Assembly: GCA_018806915.1 (NCBI GenBank)
Contig: JAGKQI010000085.1
Coordinates: 992,001 to 1,056,000 of the forward strand
Origin: Phytophthora colocasiae
Lineage: Eukaryota > Oomycota > Peronosporomycetes > Peronosporales > Peronosporaceae
Reading direction: 5' to 3'
DNA: 64,000 nucleotides
Shown: piece after piece, positions 9,068 to 18,803 of the stretch
Layout: each line of letters opens with the position of its first letter
Position numbering within the stretch: position 1 is the stretch's first letter
Position numbers and translations under genes: made by a program
Notes under the pieces: generated by a model
Told to the model about the DNA's origin: nothing
The model's database searches: none
The model's input: only the letters and a program-made list of their open reading frames with translations

Positions 9068-10480
9068 ATGAGGGTGAACGTCGGCGACGAGAAGCGCAGC
9101 AAGCGGAAGCTCCCGGCTGCTGCAGCTGCAGCTGCAGTAGATGAGGGAGAAGCGAAGGCTCTTGAGGTCAGGCCCCAAGCGACGCACTCAAAGCTACAGC
9201 TCAAGTGCAAGGATGGAACCACATTCGACGTGACGTACGAGCAGGCAATGATGTCGTCCACACTCTGGGTGCTGATGCAAGGTAAGTGGATGTTGGGGAG
9301 CACTAGGATACAGGAAAACAGGGGCTGACGTAGTATAATGGCTGTGATACAGACGTGTCCGGGAAGAAGCCTAAGAATGGTATCAAGCAGCACATCATCC
9401 CCATATTTGATGTGCCTACGGACAGTGTGCAACGGGCGCTGGACTACTGCAGGTGATACAGCATTTAAAAGATATGCTCGGGAGATACTGACGCTTCTGT
9501 GTAGTTGTCTGTACAAACAACAGGTGGATCGTATCGAAACGGCGATGTTGGACTGGGAAGACGAGTTTGTCGGTCTGGAGTCGAAAGAACTGTGCGATCT
9601 GGCAAAAGTTGCATCAAATTTGGATATTCAGCCATTGGTGGACCTGACATGTCGATCTATTGCACAAATTATGTCTGCGACGTCGGAAGCAGATGAACTC
9701 CGGAAGAAATTTGGCTTACAAGACCCACCAGATGTGGAATGCAGTTGTGAGCTGAGGAGCGACATGGCAGGGTTCGACTTTGACATGTTTAACACTCTGG
9801 ACCATGATCTTTCTACTGAGGAATACGAGCTGGTGGAGTTCGATCAACCCAGCGTGGATGAGTTAGTTAGTTTTATCAATGGTAACGGCAGCAATCCGAA
9901 TGCGACGCCGACTCCACTTCAGCATCAACAGGCGGTCAAAACGAATTGCCATCTACATGGAGAGAACTCGTCAGATCCTGGTGACTCCAATAACGGCAGC
10001 ACTACATCCAGTAAAAAGAAGAGGAAAAAACGCAAAAAGAAAAAATCCCCACCTGCTTCGCGAGAGATGAATGGCCAAGTCGACACTAAGGCACCCTCTG
10101 TAAAGGAAGACAATGCAGGCAAACAGACGCAGGAGTCCAGTAGCAGTGACGACGAGAAAGAAGAGCCTGATCCTGCACCACCAAAGGCTGCTCGAAACAG
10201 CAAAAAGGCGAAACCACAAACCCTGGAAGAGAAGGTTCGGTTAGCACAGCAAAACCCGAGTGCCATTTTCAAGGAATCGCAATTTGAAGATGACGACGAT
10301 GAAGATATGGCGAAGGTGATCAAGATGTTCGAGTTGAACCTGGAGTCTGCATACCGCGAGTGCGACAACAAGAAGAAGCCCCGTCTAGACTTCGCGCCAC
10401 GCGAAGTGTTCCGGTCCTCTCTTGTGCGCTCGTCGCAGTTTGAGTATGTGCAGCGCCGACTTTCTGCCACAATGACGTAG
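9068..10480 (+). CDS. SKP1-like protein with long acidic/basic C-terminal extension
   Basis: Three exons: 9068-9281, 9353-9452 and 9505-10480, giving 429 residues. Introns are 71 and 52 bp with GT-AG ends. After a poly-Ala start (seven Ala near residue 17), a Skp1 POZ domain spans about 40-115 (KLQLKCKDGTTFDVTYEQAM, then IIPIFDVPTDSVQRALDYC). The Skp1 dimerisation helices follow (about 120-165, ELCDLAKVASNLDIQPLVDL, then CRSIAQIM). Canonical SKP1 ends here at about 160 residues. This protein adds some 250 residues with a Lys/Arg block (about 273-286, a likely nuclear signal), acidic serine clusters and a conserved-looking end (LEEKVRLAQQNPSAIF). SKP1 links F-box proteins to cullin-1 in SCF ubiquitin ligases. 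The extension recalls plant ASK20/21. An exon upstream of 9068 is possible. Confidence 0.8.
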
Positions 10481-10642
10481 CAACCGTTGCTGACAATTCA
10501 ATCGAGTCCTGTAGGTCACTCCATCGTGCACAGTGTTTTTATGCGTGGCTATCCCCTCCTAAACTATGCCAGTCGCTTTTCGTAATAATATCACAAGCAT
10601 CATTCACGAACAACTTCATGCGAAGTATCTATTGGTAAAACG

Positions 10643-12247
10643 TTAATCAGCTGTAGCATTCACACGCCACTTGTCGATCTTGAGGTTCTGCAGGAACTGG
10701 ATGCGGCGGTAGAAGAAAAGCAGCCAAACTACGCCAATAGCCAAGCAAATGGCCGACTCCACGTAGAACCCATCGCGAACAATGAGGCATTCGCCACCAG
10801 CTTCAGTACAAGCCTCACGCGCTTCAGCATCCGAGCACGTAACAGATCCAATGTCCAGTATCTCGTCCTGGAAGTAGCCACCCAGGCATTCGCGTGTAGT
10901 GAGATGATCCACAACAGCAAGGCTGAGCGAGTTGGGCCACTTGGAGCCCAGATTTGTGACCGTGTTGAGGAAAGTCATGTACGTGCCACCGATGGACGGG
11001 TCGCTGATCCGAGCGTAGAAGGCCATCTGCGGCACGTACATCATGTTTGCAGCGACTTCATGCAGCGCACCAATCACCAAAATGATGCCGTAAAACACGA
11101 AGTGGGAGCTTTCCTCTTGCGCCATGGCCATGGGCGTGATGTACACGAGCCCAGCGTACAGAAGTCCCACCGCAAGTCGCACGGGGTAGCCCCAGAGGAA
11201 CAGATTGAGAGGCTGTGCCGGCTTGATCCACCGACCGATCAGTACCGGAATGACAATTCCTAGCGGGATCAGGATCGGTGTCAACAATGCCAGTTTCTCC
11301 TTTTTCATTCCGTACTCCACCAGCTTAAGTGACGCAACGCTCTCAGCAGCAGCAAATCCAATCTTGCTCGTAAGCAACACCACGGAAAGCGAGATAACAC
11401 TCGGTAGACGCATCACCGAGTACATTTGCGAGTACGTTTGGGCAATGGTCAACCGCTCGCTGCCTTCCTCCTCAGGCTTCTCATGCTTGAAGATCCAGAC
11501 GCCAAGAGTAGTGAAGAACATAATCCACCCCCAGAAACTCATGAAACCCGGAAGTGACACCATACCTTCGTCTTCAGGCTCGCTCCGTAGGTAGCTGTTG
11601 CACGTGGCTGGATCATTAAGCGCCAGGAAGCCCACGTACGCCACGAAGTAGCCCACCGTCTGGCCCACCGTGTTGCAGGTAGATGCGTGACCAACATTCT
11701 TCTCAGACAGCATCGTAATTGCCCACCCGTCCACGGCAATGTCCTGCGTAGCCATCATGAAGTAGAGTACGAAGAAGAAGACCGTGAGGTAAATGACGTG
11801 TGGCTTCTGTCCTTCACCCTCGCCCAGCATATCGCTCATGAACCAGCTACCCACCACCATGAGCGCAGCACAGGTGAACTGTACAGGAATAAGCCATGAC
11901 TTGCGGCGACCAAAGCGTTCACTGTAGAGCGAGTCTACGAACGGAGCCCATAGTAATTTGAGACTAAAGGGCCAGGACACGAGACTGAAGGTAGCCTGAT
12001 CACCGTAGCCGACTTTCTCCTGTAGGATGAATGGAATACTGCTAGATAACCCCATGGGAATGCCCTGCAGCGTGTACAGCAGCAGTAACAGCAAGATAGA
12101 AGGCCAGTCACTTGGTTCCTCGTCGTTCTTGGGCTGTACGGACTCTACAGACGCCGCAAAGGTCTCATCCGAAGCAGAAGACGATGGACTTCCAGTCGTT
12201 GAGGACGGGTCACTAGATACGCCCTTACGCTGCCGTAGTGACGCCAT
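10643..12247 (-). CDS. Acetyl-CoA transporter, SLC33A1/AT-1 family (MFS)
   Basis: A 534-residue single-exon membrane protein starting at the ATG at 12247. A Ser/Thr-rich cytosolic head (about 1-48) is followed by about 11-12 hydrophobic segments. Family signatures are clear: LYTLQGIPMGLSSSIPFILQ, SWPFSLKLLWAPFVDS, the MFS loop ERFGRRKSWLIP, MMATQDIAVDGWAITM and GQTVGYF. The matching half has FYARISDPSIGGTYMTFLN and TVTNLGSKWPNSL. Members import acetyl-CoA into the ER/Golgi lumen for acetylation of secretory proteins and gangliosides. Length matches the human protein. It is divergent from the FYVE-C2 gene, sharing a 162-bp intergenic region. Localisation here is inferred from the family. Confidence 0.9.
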   Translation of the reverse strand: MASLRQRKGVSSDPSSTTGSPSSSASDETFAASVESVQPKNDEEPSDWPSILLLLLLYTLQGIPMGLSSSIPFILQEKVGYGDQATFSLVSWPFSLKLLWAPFVDSLYSERFGRRKSWLIPVQFTCAALMVVGSWFMSDMLGEGEGQKPHVIYLTVFFFVLYFMMATQDIAVDGWAITMLSEKNVGHASTCNTVGQTVGYFVAYVGFLALNDPATCNSYLRSEPEDEGMVSLPGFMSFWGWIMFFTTLGVWIFKHEKPEEEGSERLTIAQTYSQMYSVMRLPSVISLSVVLLTSKIGFAAAESVASLKLVEYGMKKEKLALLTPILIPLGIVIPVLIGRWIKPAQPLNLFLWGYPVRLAVGLLYAGLVYITPMAMAQEESSHFVFYGIILVIGALHEVAANMMYVPQMAFYARISDPSIGGTYMTFLNTVTNLGSKWPNSLSLAVVDHLTTRECLGGYFQDEILDIGSVTCSDAEAREACTEAGGECLIVRDGFYVESAICLAIGVVWLLFFYRRIQFLQNLKIDKWRVNATAD

Positions 12248-12409
12248 GTTGATGTCGCTTGGTGTGGCCGGCGTTCCAGAATGGAAGTGACGTGTTCAGT
12301 GCACATACGTAAGTCTGCTATGATACAATTGGCTGAAATTGAATTTCAATATTGACGAATCAGATGATGATTTTCACATCATTTCTTCCAGAGTACCCCT
12401 CCGTCCACC

Positions 12410-14398
12410 ATGGCTACGCTGTTCGGCAGCCTCCCGTCGGCGGCGATGCGCAACCACGGCCGCAGTACAGCGCTAGTGAGTACTGCAGGAAGTGGCAGTG
12501 AACGCTCGTTGCAGTGGGTCTATGACGACGAGACGAGCAACTGTATGCATTGCAACACGCCTTTCACTGTGATAACGCGCAAGGTACAGCGTAAAATCCG
12601 TCAATATACTTTTACGTTATTGTGGTACTTACTGTTATGTAACTACAGCACCATTGCCGACGGTGTGGCAATGTCGTTTGCCACAATTGCTCGCCACACA
12701 AACGCCGGATATCCTCCACGGATCCTTTTGTACGTGGAGTAATCGAGATTACTAGGGAGGAGTTTGCATTTACCGATTAATCTCTTTCAATTGCATTGAC
12801 CAGCCTATGCGGGTGTGCAATACGTGCTACGCTGCTGTGGATGAGCATTTCGCGTCGCTGGAATGGTCAGGTCACTCTTCTGCTGAGGTACCAATGGCTG
12901 TAACACTTGATATTGGCAATAACTCAAAGACTAATGCAGAATCTGATGTTGTTGGTGCTACATGTAGATTCAAAGCCAACCCGACCCAGTCATTGAAGGC
13001 CGCGTGCATATCGGTCAGCTATATGTCAAGGTGGTGGAAGCAATTGGACTCCCGTCGACAGACTCGATCACTAGTGACCCCTTCGTGCGGGTGATGCTAA
13101 CGGGCAAGTGGTCACACGGACAGGAGTGGGGCAATGACCTGAAGAACGTCAAGTGCACGAAGAAAAAGTCACGCACATTGAATCCGCGCTGGCATGAAAC
13201 GTTCGTGTTTAATGTGTGTGCACCTGGTGCCGAACTTGTGCTGGAAGTGTACAACTACGGCCAACTGAGTCAGCCACGGAAGCTGGGAGAGGCGTCGATC
13301 CCGCTTGCGCAGATTATGGACCAGCGAAGGCATAACAAGTGGCTGGATTTGTTACTGCCGGAGAAGCTTCACCGTGCCGGACTCAACAATGACGCACGAG
13401 CTGGACGTATCCACGTTCTGCTTCACTACAAGTTTTCGCGGATGGCAGAAGTCTGCAGTTATTTTTCCTCCGAGCAGGACTACGTTTACGATTGGCCGGA
13501 ATTCCAAGCTGCCCAACTGTACAGCAATTTCTGGGTGTTGCTTGATAACCTCTGGCCGTATCTTGAAGTTACGTGGCAAATATTGCCTACTCTGAATTGG
13601 GAGCATCCGACACACTCGTTCATGTGCTTTGCACTGTGTGTGTGGCTTTGTCTTTCGCTGCAGTGGCTTCCTGTGGTTATCCACCTGGCGCTTATTGCGT
13701 TCGTGCTGCGCAACTACTTCGAGTTGAATTTCCACTCGTTCGCAACAGCGAGTGATGCAAAGGACCATCCAGCAGGCACCCCCGTGAACCTCGACAACGA
13801 TATGAGCAATGGTTCGTTCCGACAGTACAACCTGCCTTCGGGATTCAACCACTTGATGAACAAGATGACTCACGTTACCATCGATCAAGAGACCAAGCGA
13901 ACGCTGCAGTCTGTGCAGAACAACATGGCATGGTGGTCGAGTATCATCAACAGCCTCGAGCTCATGTTCTCGTGGGAGGACACATTCTACACTGCGCGCA
14001 TCCTGCTCTATCTCATCGTGAGCTGTGTGCTACACATCGTGATCCCAAACAAGTACTTGCTGCTGGCATTCGTTGTCTACCTGTTCGTCCAATGGACGGT
14101 GCCGTTCATGTGGCTCACGCACTTCATCTACGCCATCCGCCAGTCCATCCGCTCTCTGATGCATCAACATCGTCTTCGGAGCTCAATGGCACAGGCAGAT
14201 CTGAACGCTCGGCTCCCTGGTGTCGGTCTGGGTGGTGGTCTCAATGATCAAGCTCGAGGTATGCGTCGCACAGTCTCCAATGCCAGTGCTCGAGCCCACG
14301 CACGTGTATCCAAGAAGGAGGAGGCTTTCGGTGCAGCAGCCTCAGCCATTTCAGAACGATTCGTCGTCTCCGGTGAGCCTGCACTTCGTAAGCGTTAG
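12410..14398 (+). CDS. FYVE zinc finger-C2-transmembrane protein
   Basis: Four exons: 12410-12583, 12649-12729, 12804-12887 and 12968-14398, giving 589 residues. All introns are phase 0. The FYVE finger is split by two introns: CMHCNTPFTVITRK, then HHCRRCGNVVCHNCS (the RR/KHHCRxCG signature for PI3P), then MRVCNTCY. A C2 domain follows (about 123-230, LYVKVVEAIGLPSTDS, RTLNPRWHETFVF). The C-terminal third has two paired hydrophobic regions (about 330-375 and 455-505), laid out like the PRT_C membrane region of plant multiple C2 and transmembrane proteins. The predicted role is membrane tethering or lipid transfer at PI3P-positive endosomes. The combination in one chain is not one I know from plants or animals. 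Exon borders are deduced by eye. Confidence 0.8.
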
Positions 14399-14756
14399 TG
14401 GCGCTTGTTACCGTATATAATTTGATCGTGGCAGGCAGAAGATCATCAGGATCGACCTAAGCTACCTCTCGAGCTACAACGTATCGGTTGCATTTGCAAC
14501 AAGGAGATGGCTACATTCCACTTTTCATCGTCGTCCAGTTGTACAGGCCACGAGAACCGAATGTACCATTTTAATGGTACGCCGTTGGCAGCATCACTCA
14601 ACGCCATGTAACGCATAGCAAAACGTTCAGCCGAGGAAGCAGTTGAGTTTCTAAGTGCTTTTTGTGCAGTGTATTGCCACCATCACTCTGCGATCGGACA
14701 GTATTCTGCCTTTTGCTGTTGTCCTGCTATCCGTCTGAGCCATTTTTCAAGTCGCG
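14399..14756. other. Intergenic spacer with initiator-like motif
   Basis: No gene is seen. CATTTTTCA at 14741, 16 bp before the ATG at 14757, resembles the core of the oomycete initiator but lacks the leading GCT. Confidence 0.35.
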
Positions 14757-16493
14757 ATGCTATTGCAACGTCTCGTGGTGATGTTCTATTCGCTCTGGGC
14801 TCTGCTGCAGCGCGTCAAGCACAAGAAATGGTTCTTTCTAGTGCTTTTGAGCTTCTATATGGGTCTACGCTCTACACAGAAGGATCCAGTGGTAGGGAAG
14901 CCTCGTGATGTATTCATTAACCAAATTATCACCGAGACCAAGGACGAAGGAATCCACATGGCACCTACACCAGTGTTAGCACCGTGGACTAACGCCAGCT
15001 TCGAATGTGTGGGATGGAAGCGCATCCAAACGTGTCAAGAACCCAACGACAAAGATGATGAAGAGGAGACGCCTGAACCGGAGAAGGATTTTCTTGGATG
15101 CTCGGAGGAAATTGGCACGAAAATGGCAGGTTATTGCATTGTGAGGAATCGCACATCTGGAGACTTGTACAAGCTCATGGTTAGTGGCTGTGATTCGTTG
15201 CCGACGGGGTATTATACGTGCGATATGGCACGTGATTTCTCTGAGTTTGGGTATCACTCGGTCAAGTATGAGCACACACCCGTGGCGCCGTCGTTGGCGT
15301 TGCCGTATACAGCAACCAGCAAGCGCCAGCCTACGAATGGCGTCCTGATGATCATTTATGACCGTGTGCTGCCTTCAGCTTATGCAACGATTCGGATGTT
15401 ACGTGTACAAGGCTGCGAACTTCCTGTGGAGCTCTGGTATCGGCCGGATGAAATGTCTATGGATAACCCAATCATTCACAAGTTGCTGTCGGACTACAAC
15501 GTACGGATGCGGCCTATCTTTGATTGTCGTGCGATGGGATTTCACGTGAAGCCGTACGCTGTGTACTACAGTAACTTTGACAATGTACTGCTGTTGGATG
15601 CCGACAATTTGCCAGCAAAAGACCCTACGTATCTGTTCGAGGAGCCTGAATTCCTGCGCACAGGAGCCATTTTCTGGCCTGACTACTGGCAGCCGTCCAA
15701 CTCGCTCTTCCAGCTATCAAACACGAGCTTACTATGGCAGCTCACGGGAGTGAATTACGTGGATATGTTCGAGCAGGAAAGCGGCCAAGTGTTGATCGAC
15801 CGGCTACGGAGCAAGAAAGCACTGGACAAACTCATGTACTATTCGACGCACCAACCGAGGTTACTGGAGCAGTTGCACCTCATCTGGGGAGACAAGGATC
15901 TGTTCCGACTAGCCTGGCTCAACGCTAGCCAACCTTTCCACTTCATCAAGTACCCACCTGCTGTAGGCGGACTGGACCTGCAGAAGGAGAAAGGTGTGTT
16001 TTGTGGTCTCGCTATGATTCAGCACGATGTTCAAGGCAACTTGGTGTTCTTCCACCGGAATTCGATCAAGCTAGACGGCAAGGAGGATCAGCCACGTATT
16101 ATGAGTCACATCCAGGAGTACTCCCTGGAAGGCAACCCTCGCGAATACCGTATCTTCCAAGCTGTGTATGCGCACAAGGAATGCTGTTACTACATCGGCA
16201 CCGACTCACTTCCCGATGGTCGACCAGCGACACAAGTGACACCCATCGATTCAACCATTTACGCATCTATAGAAGACCTGGCGATCCAGTTTTCCATTGA
16301 GGCACGAGAACTGCTGATCAAGGATGCCATGCTCAACGATCTTGGCTTTCGATCCATGCGTGTACAGTACATCGTCGCACTGTTCCTGTTAGGCTACGTG
16401 TTGGCTATCATTACATTTGTGTGGTGTAAAGGCCGCCCGGCACGGGAACGTTTGCCCAGTCGCTGGAAACCCATGGACTCGAAGGAAAGCTGA
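14757..16493 (+). CDS. MNN1-like alpha-mannosyltransferase, copy 1
   Basis: A 578-residue single-exon protein. A basic head and an N-terminal hydrophobic segment (about 20-40) indicate a type II Golgi/ER anchor. The luminal domain contains FHVKPYAVYYSNFDNVLLLDADN (residues about 262-284) with the DAD metal/nucleotide-sugar motif. Next come EEPEFLRTGAIFWPDYW, the strongly conserved DMFEQESGQVLIDR, and WGDKDLFRLAWL. A second hydrophobic segment near 545-565 precedes a basic tail. These features fit the Mannosyl_trans3 family, which extends N- or O-linked mannans in fungi; in oomycetes the acceptor is unknown. A paralogue lies at 22826-24724 with the same order of motifs, six genes away. Confidence 0.8.
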   Translation: MLLQRLVVMFYSLWALLQRVKHKKWFFLVLLSFYMGLRSTQKDPVVGKPRDVFINQIITETKDEGIHMAPTPVLAPWTNASFECVGWKRIQTCQEPNDKDDEEETPEPEKDFLGCSEEIGTKMAGYCIVRNRTSGDLYKLMVSGCDSLPTGYYTCDMARDFSEFGYHSVKYEHTPVAPSLALPYTATSKRQPTNGVLMIIYDRVLPSAYATIRMLRVQGCELPVELWYRPDEMSMDNPIIHKLLSDYNVRMRPIFDCRAMGFHVKPYAVYYSNFDNVLLLDADNLPAKDPTYLFEEPEFLRTGAIFWPDYWQPSNSLFQLSNTSLLWQLTGVNYVDMFEQESGQVLIDRLRSKKALDKLMYYSTHQPRLLEQLHLIWGDKDLFRLAWLNASQPFHFIKYPPAVGGLDLQKEKGVFCGLAMIQHDVQGNLVFFHRNSIKLDGKEDQPRIMSHIQEYSLEGNPREYRIFQAVYAHKECCYYIGTDSLPDGRPATQVTPIDSTIYASIEDLAIQFSIEARELLIKDAMLNDLGFRSMRVQYIVALFLLGYVLAIITFVWCKGRPARERLPSRWKPMDSKES

Positions 16494-16654
16494 GAGAAAT
16501 AGATACAACAGCCTAGAATTACGAGTGCCACAAGAAATATAATGCATAGTGCAACATCGACATAAGTGGACCCGGCACAACCCCAAGCAGAAGGCTACAC
16601 AGAGACGCAACATGTACGCAGAAACTTTTCCTCCGGCGATATGATTAGCCATAG

Positions 16655-16698
16655 ATATTTGATTATACAGGTTTTATATTTGATTATACAGGTTTTAC
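16655..16698 (+). repeat. 21-bp tandem duplication
   Basis: TATTTGATTATACAGGTTTTA is present twice back to back (about 16656-16676 and 16677-16697), upstream of the PP2C gene. No function is apparent. Confidence 0.7.
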
Positions 16699-16829
16699 AC
16701 AAACCAGAGGGTAAAAGTTACTGCGTAGGTTGAAGTTCTTGTTTTCACCCCATCCCTCACACAAAGTTCTGCAAGTCCGTTTAACATCGGGGGAGGTGCA
16801 GCACTCGCAGTCCTTCCCTGTGGTGGCCC

Positions 16830-18215
16830 ATGCAGACCGTGTTACGGGCGCGAGGCCGCGCTCTGGGCGCCGTGCGAGCGCCCCGTCCGTCGCGCAGGAC
16901 CTCCGCGGCGCTCGTGCCCTCGCGGTCGTGGCTGCAGTCCGGCGGCGCGCAGCGAACGGCCTTTTCAACGTCCTCGTCGTCAATGCCGACTGGTCAGAGT
17001 CCTGAGTTTCCAGCGTCTGATTTCGATCGGAGTGAAGGTCGGAGCCGTCTGTGGGCAGGTTTGGCTCTGGCTGCGGCTGGTATGGCGTACGCGTGGATGG
17101 AGGCGGCGAAGGAACCTACGCTGGAGCCAAAGGAGGACCCTAAGGAGATTGCGGAAGAGATTAATAAGCGGAAAGAAGACGTAAAAGCTGCTGTGAAGAA
17201 GAACGAGAGCAAGAAACGGACGTTAAGGAAGAGGAAGACAAGTGTGCGGGATGGTAAGATGGTGGTGAGCACGGCGGCTGTTAGGGGAGACCGCGCATAC
17301 ATGGAAGACACGTCGTATGTCTCTTCCTGCAAGCGGTTCGCTGCAGTCTACGATGGCCATGGGGGAGCTAATGTTTCGCAGTATCTTCGCAATCAGCTTT
17401 ACTCGATGATTGCACCGGAGTTGGCGCAGTTGGACCAGGAGGTTTTAGCGGAGAACAAGGCGGAGAATAATGTGGCGGCCAAGTCGAGTCGACGTCAGAA
17501 AGTAGCGACGATGCTTCGTGATGCGGTGCACAAGTTGGACCAGGAGGTGATTGCTAAGAACGAGTGGAAGTTCCAAGGCTCAACTGCAGTCGGAGTGCTT
17601 CTGTTTGACGATGTCCTGTACTCGCTTAATGTGGGGGACAGTCGCGCAGTGTTGTGCCGAGGTGGAGATGTTGTAGACCTCACGAGGGATCACAAGCCCA
17701 ATGACCCACAGGAACGTGCTAGAATTGAGTCATTGGGTGGTCGAGTACAATGGTATGGTTATGTGGATGCTCAAGGAGAGCCCATTGAACCGTACGGCGC
17801 GTATCGGGTGAATGGTAACTTAGCCGTGGCGCGTGCTATTGGAGACCGGGACTCGCGGCCATTTGTGATCGGTGACGCAGAGATCCGCCAATACGACATT
17901 GAGTACGACAAGGATGAGTTCATTGTGATTGCGTCCGATGGACTATGGGACGTCTTTACAAGCAGCGAGGTGGTTGAGTTCGTCCAAGACGTCATGAGCG
18001 GCGAGCTTGGCGGACGCGAAGCCTGGAGCAGCGGCGGCCACAGTGACACTCGTGTACCCATTTTCGAGTGGTCACAACAGTACACAAGTGATCGGTCAAT
18101 GATCAAGGCTGCGCTTAGGCGACGGAAGGTGCAGATCGCCAATTACCTGGTGCAAGAGGCGCTGTTTCGGGGCACGTCGGACAACGTGTCCGTGGTGGTG
18201 GTCTGGCTACGCTAA
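16830..18215 (+). CDS. PP2C-family Ser/Thr phosphatase, probably mitochondrial
   Basis: A 461-residue single-exon protein. The N-terminus (MQTVLRARGRALGAVRAPR..., about 55 residues) is Arg/Ala/Ser-rich without acidic residues, as in mitochondrial presequences. A hydrophobic segment follows (about 70-90, LWAGLALAAAGMAYAW) and then a charged helix. The PP2C domain carries the metal-site motifs RGDRAYMEDT, AAVYDGHGGANVS, GSTAVGVLLF, NVGDSRAVL, LTRDHKP, VARAIGDR, VIASDGLWDVFT and GTSDNVSVVVVW, all intact. The enzyme should be an active Mn/Mg-dependent phosphatase anchored to a mitochondrial membrane. Its substrate is unknown, and pyruvate or branched-chain dehydrogenase complexes are only the family precedent. 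Confidence 0.88.
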   Translation: MQTVLRARGRALGAVRAPRPSRRTSAALVPSRSWLQSGGAQRTAFSTSSSSMPTGQSPEFPASDFDRSEGRSRLWAGLALAAAGMAYAWMEAAKEPTLEPKEDPKEIAEEINKRKEDVKAAVKKNESKKRTLRKRKTSVRDGKMVVSTAAVRGDRAYMEDTSYVSSCKRFAAVYDGHGGANVSQYLRNQLYSMIAPELAQLDQEVLAENKAENNVAAKSSRRQKVATMLRDAVHKLDQEVIAKNEWKFQGSTAVGVLLFDDVLYSLNVGDSRAVLCRGGDVVDLTRDHKPNDPQERARIESLGGRVQWYGYVDAQGEPIEPYGAYRVNGNLAVARAIGDRDSRPFVIGDAEIRQYDIEYDKDEFIVIASDGLWDVFTSSEVVEFVQDVMSGELGGREAWSSGGHSDTRVPIFEWSQQYTSDRSMIKAALRRRKVQIANYLVQEALFRGTSDNVSVVVVWLR

Positions 18216-18803
18216 CGACCGTCATTTCTCCCTCAGATTAGGTCTCACTTGCTGTCACTTGATACTTTCCACTACGACATATTCTGCCTGGTGGCGAGCT
18301 CATGAGACGTAGCAGAAATATTCGTGCGTGCCGTAAGCCTGTATTCTGATGAATATTTTTTTTTCTTGAAAAGAGCGACACGTTTCTTGAAATGGATTTT
18401 GATGGGAAATTTGTGTGAGGCACACACACGTTTCTCATTGGCGAAAAAGACGCCGCGACCTTTGCCAGCGCTTCAAGGCAGGTGAGGAGGACACGCGTGC
18501 GTCTTGAGCGTGCTTCATAGCAACTCGAGAATGCGTGCCTCAGCTCGAATCCAGCAGCATCTATAATGTACATGCACTCGAGCGATGTCCATCGATGACG
18601 GGATCGGGCGGAACATTCGTCTGGTTGACGTTTTCGTACTTGATCTCAGTAAGACCTTCGTCAACATGACCATCACTCATACCGACTATTTTCTACCAAT
18701 CCAAACCAACTTCATTGCGAATTTTCACAGTCTCTGCAAGAATTCAGACTCAACCGCTTTCATTACCAAATTATCTGCCTAGTGCGCACTTCAACGCCTC
18801 ACA
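18216..18803. other. Intergenic region
   Basis: No supported gene. A 65-codon frame at 18585 has no family features. GCGCACTTCAACGCC lies just before the ATG at 18804 and may contain a weak initiator. Confidence 0.35.
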
